From positions 1 to 31,795 of the IMG/VR virus record IMGVR_UViG_3300015264_000045: 31,795 bases of DNA, one strand, 5' to 3'. Numbering within the stretch: position 1 is the first letter of the stretch; every line of letters begins with the position of its first letter. Below, piece by piece: positions 20,972 to 27,424 of this stretch. A program made the translations under genes and the position numbers. A model generated the notes under the pieces. It was not told the DNA's origin. It saw only the letters and a program-made list of their open reading frames with translations, and ran no database searches. The stretch comes from a virus.

Positions 20972-21107
20972 CTGGGGTGGTAGTGGTAACGGTAACAAAG
21001 ACGGCAATCGTGGTAATGGTGGTGGTATCCCCTGTCCTATCGTCACAGCCATGATCGTACTTGTGTGTGTGGCGTCACTGCGAAAGATCTTCCGCCCGGT
21101 TAAGTAG
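20961..21107 (+). CDS. Gly/Asn-rich small membrane protein (48 aa)
   Basis: GTG at 20961 overlaps the previous gene by 11 bases. The N-terminal half is a Gly/Asn repeat-like linker (GGSGNGNKDGNRGNGGG). It is followed by a hydrophobic helix (CPIVTAMIVLVCVASL) and a basic tail (RKIFRPVK). It ends three bases before the terminator hairpin, so it is the last gene of the + strand arm. Role unknown. Confidence 0.55.
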   Translation: MATDWGGSGNGNKDGNRGNGGGIPCPIVTAMIVLVCVASLRKIFRPVK

Positions 21108-21109
21108 AC

Positions 21110-21166
21110 GGAAGCCCCGCAAGAATGGACCTGCCGTGCCCGTATACGGCTTCTTGCGGGGCTTCC
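21110..21166. terminator. Strong terminator hairpin between convergent arms
   Basis: A perfect 16-bp stem pairs 21110-21125 (GGAAGCCCCGCAAGAA) with 21151-21166. The 25-base loop contains a second small stem, GCCGT with ACGGC. There is no long T tract after it, only TT. It sits exactly between the last + gene and the end of the - strand arm, so it probably stops transcription from both sides. Confidence 0.85.
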
Positions 21167-21171
21167 TTATG

Positions 21172-21187
21172 CCCTCCTGGCGGAGGG
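21172..21187. terminator. Secondary hairpin downstream of the main terminator
   Basis: CCCTCC (21172-21177) pairs with GGAGGG (21182-21187) over a 4-base loop and is followed by a T-rich stretch GTCTATTTCTG on the + strand. This could be a back-up terminator for the + strand arm. The stem is short, so confidence is modest. Confidence 0.45.
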
Positions 21188-21200
21188 GGTCTATTTCTGT

Positions 21201-21410
21201 CTAGTACGGACGCCAAGCTGCTGTGCCTACTCCAGTGTGCTTGACTGTAGATGCACCACCGTTGAGCGAGACGCCTTGACTGGTCCTAAGCGTAACGTGC
21301 GTCGCATCAATGATCGTTACGACTCTTGCAGACATCCACTTAGGTACACCTGCGACGACGGCCATGTAGCTAACTGGCCTACCGACCTTGAGACGAACCT
21401 TGTTGCTCAC
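21201..21410 (-). CDS. Small hypothetical protein at the end of the lysis/tail arm (69 aa)
   Basis: The frame is open much further upstream (to 21734), but that part lies antiphase inside another gene and reads Arg/His/Cys-rich. The GTG at 21408-21410 overlaps the stop of the upstream gene (GTGA) and is the sensible start. The product is basic and beta-rich (SYMAVVAGVPKWMSARVVTI, then ATHVTLRTSQGVSLNGG), suggesting a small beta barrel or KOW/SH3-like fold. No family is named. It is the last gene of the - strand arm. Confidence 0.6.
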   Translation of the reverse strand: MSNKVRLKVGRPVSYMAVVAGVPKWMSARVVTIIDATHVTLRTSQGVSLNGGASTVKHTGVGTAAWRPY

Positions 21411-21754
21411 GCAGGTACCACAATACCGACTGGAGTGGTCTTCGGCTGGTTGGGGATTGCATACACGCCTGCGGTTGTAGCAACGCAGACAGCGACCTGA
21501 ATCCACTCTTGTGCACTGACACCATTGGAGAGGAAGCCGATCAAGAGCGTGAGACCTGTGGCGAGCGCGTTCACCCAGGTCTTCGAGGTCGCCAGGAGAG
21601 TGGTGTTTGGCATGAGCCAGGTGTACACAGCACCCAGTCCCATGACGGTGAGCTGGAGGTCTTCGGACAAGTCCAAGTGACCGTCGCCAAGGAAGGCGAT
21701 CAATCCTGTTGCGACTGCACCGAAGATAGCCCATACGAGCTTGTTGAGATTCAT
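21407..21754 (-). CDS. Membrane protein, holin candidate (115 aa)
   Basis: Hydrophobic segments lie at about residues 7-22 (VWAIFGAVATGLIAFLG), 34-48, 63-77 (ALATGLTLLIGFL) and 84-100, so three to four membrane helices with short loops. Size and topology fit a phage holin or lysis accessory protein, and it belongs to the same transcript as the endolysin. There is no distinctive family motif; small size plus position is the only basis. ATG 21754 overlaps the upstream stop. Confidence 0.6.
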   Translation of the reverse strand: MNLNKLVWAIFGAVATGLIAFLGDGHLDLSEDLQLTVMGLGAVYTWLMPNTTLLATSKTWVNALATGLTLLIGFLSNGVSAQEWIQVAVCVATTAGVYAIPNQPKTTPVGIVVPA

Positions 21755-22110
21755 TCCATGTCCTGTTCTCGTATTCGTGACGTTGGAGTAAAGTCTCCTT
21801 TCGGTCTACGACTCTTCACAAGGATCTTGGAGAAGATGATTGCTCTCCACCAGATCACAACCACAGTGATGTGGAAGATGATGAAGTTGATGATGGCTCT
21901 TCCAGGAAAGTCACCAAGTGTGACGAAGATCGCTGCAGGTGTCAGGTTGAGCCACACTACCACACCGTAAGCGAAGAAGTGCATTCCTAGTTCGGATTCC
22001 CAGAAGCGCATAGTGATGGCGTACACAACAGGGAAGATCAGCGAACCCAACCATCCAGAGAGGATGAGGACGACGTAGTAGTGATACCAGAAGGTAGGGA
22101 GTGCATTCAT
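21751..22110 (-). CDS. Multi-pass membrane protein (119 aa)
   Basis: Three or four hydrophobic helices are visible: roughly 8-32 (YHYYVVLILSGWLGSLIFPVV), 43-62 (MHFFAYGVVVWLNLTPAAIF) and 70-92 (AIINFIIFHITVVVIWW). A basic C-terminal tail (KSRRPKGDFTPTSRIR) is expected in the cytoplasm. It may take part in lysis with its neighbours, which is an inference from position. The stop overlaps the ATG of the next gene. Confidence 0.6.
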   Translation of the reverse strand: MNALPTFWYHYYVVLILSGWLGSLIFPVVYAITMRFWESELGMHFFAYGVVVWLNLTPAAIFVTLGDFPGRAIINFIIFHITVVVIWWRAIIFSKILVKSRRPKGDFTPTSRIREQDME

Positions 22111-22114
22111 ACTC

Positions 22115-22336
22115 TCATGCCCTCCTGCCTTTCTCTAGCGCCATCAGAAACGTCTCCACGAAACGATTCACTTGTCGAAGCTGCTTACTCTCCTTACGGA
22201 TCTCAGCACCCTTGGCAGTGAGTTCGCGCACTTCTGCTAGACGCTCGTCACCTGTACGTGCAGCCTGGCGGGCTTCCTGAATGCTCTTCTGCGTCTCCTC
22301 TTCAATCTTCTTCCGCCAGTGCCTCAATATGTTCAC
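22115..22336 (-). CDS. Coiled-coil hypothetical protein (73 aa)
   Basis: GTG at 22334-22336 overlaps the upstream stop (GTGA). The product is almost fully charged and helical, with heptads of Glu, Lys, Arg, Ala and Leu (KKIEEETQKSIQEARQAART). It has no membrane segment. It lies between two membrane protein genes and may be a soluble partner of one of them. No family is recognised. Confidence 0.6.
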   Translation of the reverse strand: MNILRHWRKKIEEETQKSIQEARQAARTGDERLAEVRELTAKGAEIRKESKQLRQVNRFVETFLMALEKGRRA

Positions 22337-22638
22337 CGCCCCAAACCTTGGTCGGTTATGGCAAGCCGGGTAACTGCCTCGTTCAGGCTAGCTACGAGCT
22401 TGACTACCACTTCATGATCTTCATGGATTTGCTTTAGTACTGGAATAGTCTCCTGAAGAGCCTGCTCGCGCTGCATTGCTGCATGCTTCCAGAATTCGAT
22501 CGACTCGTCCTTACCTTTGATGATTGAGTCAACCGTACGTCTTGGGACAATGTAACCACGAATGACTGCTAGGATTACAAGTGCCAGTACGCTTGGCGCA
22601 CCGATCCCTCCAATGAGACTGAGATCACCAGCATTCAC
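22333..22638 (-). CDS. Membrane-anchored coiled-coil protein, possible holin-like
   Basis: The start is GTG with GGAGGG four bases upstream. Residues about 8-30 form one hydrophobic helix (GGIGAPSVLALVILAVIRGY). The remainder is a long helix with coiled-coil character (ESIEFWKHAAMQREQALQET). One N-terminal helix plus a long cytoplasmic coil is seen in some small phage holin-like or membrane-tethered proteins. The exact role is unknown. Confidence 0.6.
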   Translation of the reverse strand: MNAGDLSLIGGIGAPSVLALVILAVIRGYIVPRRTVDSIIKGKDESIEFWKHAAMQREQALQETIPVLKQIHEDHEVVVKLVASLNEAVTRLAITDQGLGR

Positions 22639-22668
22639 GATCCCTCCAGTACTGCTAACGCCGCACAG

Positions 22669-22830
22669 CTAATGGGTATTCAGTTGTGCTTCTAGACGCT
22701 CAATGCGCCTCTCGAGCTCACCGATCTTGTCGATGATGTCACCGTTGGTAGCGTTACGTAGAGCTAGAGGTGCGAACTGGTCATAGCTCTGCGGATTGCT
22801 ATCACTAGGTACTGAGAAGGGATTAGTCAC
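22669..22830 (-). CDS. Small hypothetical protein with C-terminal coiled coil (53 aa)
   Basis: GTG at 22828-22830 opens 53 codons; AGGTG lies about ten bases upstream. The first half is polar, and the second half is a short coiled coil (IIDKIGELERRIERLEAQL, about residues 32-50), as in small oligomerising tail or lysis-region proteins. It lies between the Gp37-like tail gene and the small membrane genes. It is a credible gene despite its length. Confidence 0.6.
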   Translation of the reverse strand: MTNPFSVPSDSNPQSYDQFAPLALRNATNGDIIDKIGELERRIERLEAQLNTH

Positions 22831-22841
22831 GGTGTTCGCAC

Positions 22842-23990
22842 CTACGCACCTTCTTGGATTATTTGCGCATTGTAGTTTACAGTGGTGATACCAACGCTCT
22901 CAGGTCCTTGCTGACTATCAGGTGGTGACAGGGCCCAGCCTGTGATCCTCGTACATCCTTTACGTACTGTTGGGAACCTGTAAGGGTCTGCAAGCACGTA
23001 GTCGACGAAGTCGCCCAATCCCCAGTTACCAAAAGCTGAGTCACCTGTGTTAGGATTGAGTACGCAAGCGAAGGTAGGGTTAAGAATAGGGGGCTCGAGT
23101 ACGTCTCGCATGGCTAGCAGCCTCTGCTGTAAGAGCGTTACGTTCTCAGTCTCACTGAATGTGAATCGTTGACGGAGACGTGGGTAGCCACTGGCGAGGT
23201 TGGCCGAGTTAGTAACCACTGCACGAGGTGTACTAGTAGTATTAGCTTTACCAATTCCCGACAGGACGTTAGCTGCATCAGTAGCAGACTCAGACCACCA
23301 GTACTTAGCGATGTCTCCAGGATACTGGAATAGTGAGCGTGCAACACCTGAGGTGTAGTGGATACCGATCATGTAAGCATCACCTAGGTCCCACCGACCT
23401 AGATCGAGTGCTGCTTGGCGTACTCCTGAAGTGTCCTTGAAGTACCTGATACGATACTCCACACCTGCACGTACATACTCATTGACAACATCTGCCCAGT
23501 ACGTATTGTCTACACCGACTAGTGTCTTGGTGACTGTAGAGCCCCCATCACTACCTACTGCTGCAGGCACTTGTAGTACACCCACAGCATTGGCACCGAC
23601 GTTGAATGCTCTGTCGAACATGGTTCGTACGATGTTGGTCTTGTAGTCAGTTAGTGTAAGGTCAACGTCGCAGTAGTCCTTACCTAAGTAGGCATCAAGC
23701 GTCCTAGCCTGAAACTGCATTGATCGACCATCGCTCTGGTATGTGCGTACCCATAAGATGCCACACCAGATAGGTACTTTATCGCGTTCTACCCATACAA
23801 GAGTTTTACCTGGCTGCGTCGCATCAAGGATGTCCTGTGGCTTCCGCATACGTGAGTCCATACGTATGGTGCCTGTCCAGTCACCCGGCGCCGACAGTGA
23901 TTGTGTCATATTGAGACCATACAGACCAGGCAGTTCGTCTAGTAGTTGTCGAGTCGCGAGATCTTCGAAGAAGTATTTGTATTCGGGCAT
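22842..23990 (-). CDS. Tail protein resembling ReqiPepy6 Gp37 family
   Basis: 382 residues; GAGG lies shortly before the ATG at 23990. Beta-rich segments with Trp and Gly (GDWTGTIRMDSRM, VWVERDKVPIWCGILW) and a central YWADVVNEYVRAGVEYRIRY look like the baseplate-hub or minor tail proteins grouped with Rhodococcus phage ReqiPepy6 Gp37 (PF14594). Such proteins follow Dit at the tail tip. Here it lies after the endolysin and an HNH gene, within the same - strand transcript. Confidence 0.7.
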   Translation of the reverse strand: MPEYKYFFEDLATRQLLDELPGLYGLNMTQSLSAPGDWTGTIRMDSRMRKPQDILDATQPGKTLVWVERDKVPIWCGILWVRTYQSDGRSMQFQARTLDAYLGKDYCDVDLTLTDYKTNIVRTMFDRAFNVGANAVGVLQVPAAVGSDGGSTVTKTLVGVDNTYWADVVNEYVRAGVEYRIRYFKDTSGVRQAALDLGRWDLGDAYMIGIHYTSGVARSLFQYPGDIAKYWWSESATDAANVLSGIGKANTTSTPRAVVTNSANLASGYPRLRQRFTFSETENVTLLQQRLLAMRDVLEPPILNPTFACVLNPNTGDSAFGNWGLGDFVDYVLADPYRFPTVRKGCTRITGWALSPPDSQQGPESVGITTVNYNAQIIQEGA

Positions 23991-24039
23991 TTACCTCACC
24001 ACCCTCTCTGCTAGACGAACTGCCGTCAGTCATTACCTG

Positions 24040-24462
24040 TTAGCTGATCAGATTACGTACGAACTGCTCACCTTCATAGTCAGCAGCTGCAGCTACGTGC
24101 TTACCTCCATGTCCACGATGATGCCACTCGCAGAGCCACTCCAGATTCTCTGCAGATTCAATCCACGAGCCTACCTGGTTAGGATTACTGATTCCAGGAT
24201 ACTGCTTCTCCAGCTCCTTGAAGTCTACACCGTTCTGGAACGAGAACTCGATGTGCGAGTGGTGCAGCTCCATAGCGCCTTTACACTCTGCACCGTTACC
24301 AGTCTTGACTGCGAATGCACATTGTGCTGTTGCATGAGTTCTGCGCCTGTAGGCTTCGAACTCGGGGTAGTGTGGATCACCTGGCCGAGGCGCATGTGCA
24401 GGATAGTGCACAGTGTACTTGTGACTATCCGTCTGATCATGTGCTGGAATAGGTGATGTCAC
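24040..24462 (-). CDS. HNH endonuclease
   Basis: GTG at 24460-24462 overlaps the endolysin stop. The metal finger uses C48, C60 and C111 with H114/H115. The catalytic core has ELHHSHIEF (H67/H68), N106 in SAENLEWLC and HHRGHGG. These residues are intact, so nuclease activity is expected. HNH genes inserted among tail genes are usually selfish homing elements; none of its neighbours is obviously interrupted. A role in packaging is less likely because no terminase is nearby. Confidence 0.85.
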   Translation of the reverse strand: MTSPIPAHDQTDSHKYTVHYPAHAPRPGDPHYPEFEAYRRRTHATAQCAFAVKTGNGAECKGAMELHHSHIEFSFQNGVDFKELEKQYPGISNPNQVGSWIESAENLEWLCEWHHRGHGGKHVAAAADYEGEQFVRNLIS

Positions 24463-25418
24463 GGTGCTGGCCGAGGAGTTAACGTGATAGATCCAGTGGT
24501 GTCGTAGGTACCTGCAATGACAGGCGCCACTCCACCTGTAGTACTACCTTCAGCCTTCTGTGCTGCGAGGATAGCGTCCAGCTTAGCCGGAACACTCCTC
24601 TGCGCTTCTGAGGATCGCAGCAGCTCATCGAACGTAGCCTGATTCACTACGTATACAGGGAAGTTGGCTAGCGGATTCACAGCGCCATCAGCTGCAGCCG
24701 CATCGACTCCAGTAATGAAGCCTCCATTCAGAATAGCGATTCCACCAGGGTACTTGATAAGCATTGTATCGTCCTCTCGAGGAGTTGGTTGTGTGGCGGG
24801 TGTTGGTGAGACCTGATAGCTTACTTGACCCCAATCAGGCTTGAGGATGTCGCTAGCGTCACACTGCACGCCGCCAACATTTACATACCCGGCATGCTGA
24901 TACAGATTCGCATCAGCAAAGCGAGCACCGCCTGACCATGCTACTGTCTGCCAGAAGCGTGAGGCAACTCCTGCGACCTTAAGAGCATCGAGGACCGTTT
25001 TCTTACCATACATGCCTGTACGCTGTACATTGAGTACATCGTTCCAGCCCCGAGCATACTCGATGATACCTGGAAAGTCACTTCCAGGCGCATCGTAGTC
25101 AACTGCACCGTAGATGCATCGCAGATCATACACAGGCACAATCTCAAGAGCTCGTGCTAATGCCCACTGACCATCATGCACGCCAGCGGCACGACCCTCA
25201 CGTGACCGGTTAGGCTTGATGTGTTCGTACACAAACGCCACACCGCAGCCGGCACTCGCGAGACTGTTGTACTCTGCAACGTTGATAGGTACTACCGTAC
25301 TCGTAGTACCCTGATAAGGTTCCTTACGAAGGTACCTCACAGCACCTGCATAACCAGCAGCTCTCACCGCTTGCCCATTCAGATGTGCTGAACAATCTAG
25401 CACTTGTCCTAAAGCCAT
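24459..25418 (-). CDS. DUF1906-type endolysin or tail-associated glycoside hydrolase
   Basis: 319 residues; GGAGGAGG precedes the ATG at 25418. Residues 1-205 match the DUF1906 (Rv2525c-like glycoside-hydrolase-like) domain: LDCSAHLNGQAVRAAGYAG at the start, AFVYEHIKPNRS, VPVYDLRCIYGAVDYD, and WGQVSYQ. After a Thr/Pro linker there is a second domain (TMLIKYPGGIAILNGG...) of unknown kind, perhaps cell-wall binding. No signal peptide is seen, as expected for a holin-released lysin. It probably degrades host cell wall, either as endolysin or tail lysin. Confidence 0.8.
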   Translation of the reverse strand: MALGQVLDCSAHLNGQAVRAAGYAGAVRYLRKEPYQGTTSTVVPINVAEYNSLASAGCGVAFVYEHIKPNRSREGRAAGVHDGQWALARALEIVPVYDLRCIYGAVDYDAPGSDFPGIIEYARGWNDVLNVQRTGMYGKKTVLDALKVAGVASRFWQTVAWSGGARFADANLYQHAGYVNVGGVQCDASDILKPDWGQVSYQVSPTPATQPTPREDDTMLIKYPGGIAILNGGFITGVDAAAADGAVNPLANFPVYVVNQATFDELLRSSEAQRSVPAKLDAILAAQKAEGSTTGGVAPVIAGTYDTTGSITLTPRPAP

Positions 25419-25439
25419 ACCTCCTCCACTCTGCCTCTA

Positions 25440-26525
25440 TTAGACGTTAACCATCAGACCATTGTTGGCTGCTGGTGCTTGAGGGACAATCTTGAAGTAG
25501 TACACGGCTTCACCATTGACTGCAGCGTTGATACCCGTTACCCGATTGAAGTTGACCACTACTGAGTGTGCGCCTGTCTGGACAGCACTTCGGAACCAGT
25601 ACGTGCTAGTCCTGTTCACATATGGAATGGCACAGATTCCATTAGCAAGGAAGGCACCACCAGAAGTATCCAGTGTGAGTACAATGTCCCAGCGTGTAGT
25701 AGTATTATCACTGTTACAGTTCGCACTGAACATGCCTTCAATGAAGTATGGGTAACCAGGATCAGGAATACTAATTGTGCCTACGACACTACTGGATGTG
25801 TAAAGTCCATATGTAATGCCGGAGGAGTTGTATACCTGATTGTCAACACCTACAGGACGCCATCCAGTAGTAGGGTCTGCATTCCAGCTTTCAATACGTC
25901 CGTTGTAGTATCGCAGGTCGCCGTAGTCGATACCTGCCGACGAGATGTTGAACGGTCGTGCGATTGCGACGCCGCCTTGACAGGTGTAGAAAGAACGTAG
26001 GTCAGTGATCTTCGCTTGCACGATTGAAGTCACACCTGGACTGACAAGAACCTGAGCCATCGCCGCAACGTTAGTAGGTAGCGCGCCAAAGTTAGGTACG
26101 GCACTACCTACAGCTGCGTTAGTACCTACAATCAGACCGAAGTCATCCTTGTTCAAGGCACCTGAGTACTGCGCATCGTTGGTGTAGATGTAGATCAGGT
26201 CGATGCGTTCCAACGTGATATGCGAAGCACCAATTGCGATGGGGTTGATCTCAGCATCGTTCGCAATGACGTAGTTGCCTTGGGTGTTCGCCTCTAGTCC
26301 CGGAATCGAACCTAGGCCACGCGTCATTCGTACAGACATGTTCGGAGTAGTCTGTGCAAGTACCTTGAACGAGTTTGCAGCGAAGCGTACACCTCCACCG
26401 CCAGCCAAGCTGGCTGCAGGTGTGAAGCTGTCTGGCTTGAGGAGCGATGTGTACGCTAGACGATGTGTGTTGGCGTGGTGATCTGTACGGCCCTGGAAGA
26501 AGCCGCCCGGTACCATGATGGCCAC
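25440..26525 (-). CDS. Minor tail / tail-tip protein (361 aa)
   Basis: GTG at 26525 is close to AGGAGG. The N-terminal 190 residues have features of phage tail-tip proteins (RTDHHANTHRLAYTSL, RFAANSFKVLAQ, HITLERIDLIYI). The C-terminal part is a beta-rich, Gly/Thr/Ser/Asn-rich domain that could bind carbohydrate. Its position after Dit and before the endolysin supports a baseplate or receptor-binding role. No catalytic motif is visible. Confidence 0.7.
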   Translation of the reverse strand: MAIMVPGGFFQGRTDHHANTHRLAYTSLLKPDSFTPAASLAGGGGVRFAANSFKVLAQTTPNMSVRMTRGLGSIPGLEANTQGNYVIANDAEINPIAIGASHITLERIDLIYIYTNDAQYSGALNKDDFGLIVGTNAAVGSAVPNFGALPTNVAAMAQVLVSPGVTSIVQAKITDLRSFYTCQGGVAIARPFNISSAGIDYGDLRYYNGRIESWNADPTTGWRPVGVDNQVYNSSGITYGLYTSSSVVGTISIPDPGYPYFIEGMFSANCNSDNTTTRWDIVLTLDTSGGAFLANGICAIPYVNRTSTYWFRSAVQTGAHSVVVNFNRVTGINAAVNGEAVYYFKIVPQAPAANNGLMVNV

Positions 26526-26533
26526 AATACCTC

Positions 26534-27424
26534 CTAGAAGTAGCCGTCGCGAAAGGTACCATCCAATGGTACCACAGTTGTGGACGTGGCTTGGTACCTT
26601 AGCATATTAGTACCAGGCTGAATTAGAAACCAGCCTTCATTTCCATCTACAGTCATTCGACGTGAGACGCCATTGAGCTTGACAGTTCGCTTGGCAAGGT
26701 CGATAGTGATGATGTCAGAACTCGTAGATGCTGCCAAGCTAGGAAACGACAGCGTCTTACTTACTGTATCGCTTATCAGTCGTGGTCCGGTAACAGGACC
26801 TCTCAAACTGATAAGTGCACCTACTGCCTTATTCCCGTCGTTCACGACGATGACGGAGTTACCTGCAGTAGTAATTCCTCCGAAGCTCAAGTCGTAAGCA
26901 TTATCGAAGCCATGACCGTTTATGACCTCAGAGCTTAGCGTACCTGAAATGCTTTTGACTGCAGATGAATATACTACAGGATCTTGTGCCTGTAGTACGA
27001 TCGTGAAGTTTGTGGAGTTGTACCTACGAGCTTGATCGACATCGTAGCGCACACCAAGACTCTTACAGTATAGTACTCTTTGCACAGTGCCAGGCGACTT
27101 CATGTACAGCGGCTTGTCAGCAGTTCCTGGTTGGTAGTTAGCCTTCAGAGCGTCTAGCTGAGCTTCAATCGACTCTGCGGAGTGACAGAAGAGGATACCT
27201 TCAATAGTCACTGTGCGAGAATCAAGAAACTCATTGTCAACTGTACCTCCATCCATACCTTCAGAGGTCTTCATGGAGGTACGAATGTTACCTAAATCTA
27301 GGCCTGACAACTTCATGATGTCGTAGATAGGCGCACCCAGTACAGGCGCATTACTGTTAGAGTTCAACAAGATACCAGTGTCGGAGAACTGGTAACAGTA
27401 GTCACCAAGTACAGGCACAGCCAT
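26534..27424 (-). CDS. Distal tail (Dit)-like protein
   Basis: 296 residues directly after the tape measure gene, overlapping its stop by one base, with AGGAGG upstream. The N-terminus describes an extended beta structure (SGLDLGNIRTSMKTSEGMDG), followed by DSRTVTIEGILFC and SIEAQLDALKANYQPG, a pattern typical of siphovirus Dit/tail-tube-cap proteins. The C-terminal half is a galectin-like beta sandwich. Dit forms the hexameric hub between tail tube and baseplate. Confidence 0.8.
   Translation of the reverse strand: MAVPVLGDYCYQFSDTGILLNSNSNAPVLGAPIYDIMKLSGLDLGNIRTSMKTSEGMDGGTVDNEFLDSRTVTIEGILFCHSAESIEAQLDALKANYQPGTADKPLYMKSPGTVQRVLYCKSLGVRYDVDQARRYNSTNFTIVLQAQDPVVYSSAVKSISGTLSSEVINGHGFDNAYDLSFGGITTAGNSVIVVNDGNKAVGALISLRGPVTGPRLISDTVSKTLSFPSLAASTSSDIITIDLAKRTVKLNGVSRRMTVDGNEGWFLIQPGTNMLRYQATSTTVVPLDGTFRDGYF

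Noticed and set aside
21201-21734. 177-codon ORF on the - strand
   Set aside because: Only its last 69 codons look like protein; the rest overlaps a membrane protein gene in another frame. The short version starting at 21410 is kept.
23743-24456. 237-codon + strand ORF opposite tail and HNH genes
   Set aside because: It crosses two well-supported - strand genes and an intergenic gap, with Ser/Arg/Cys-rich composition; a shadow.
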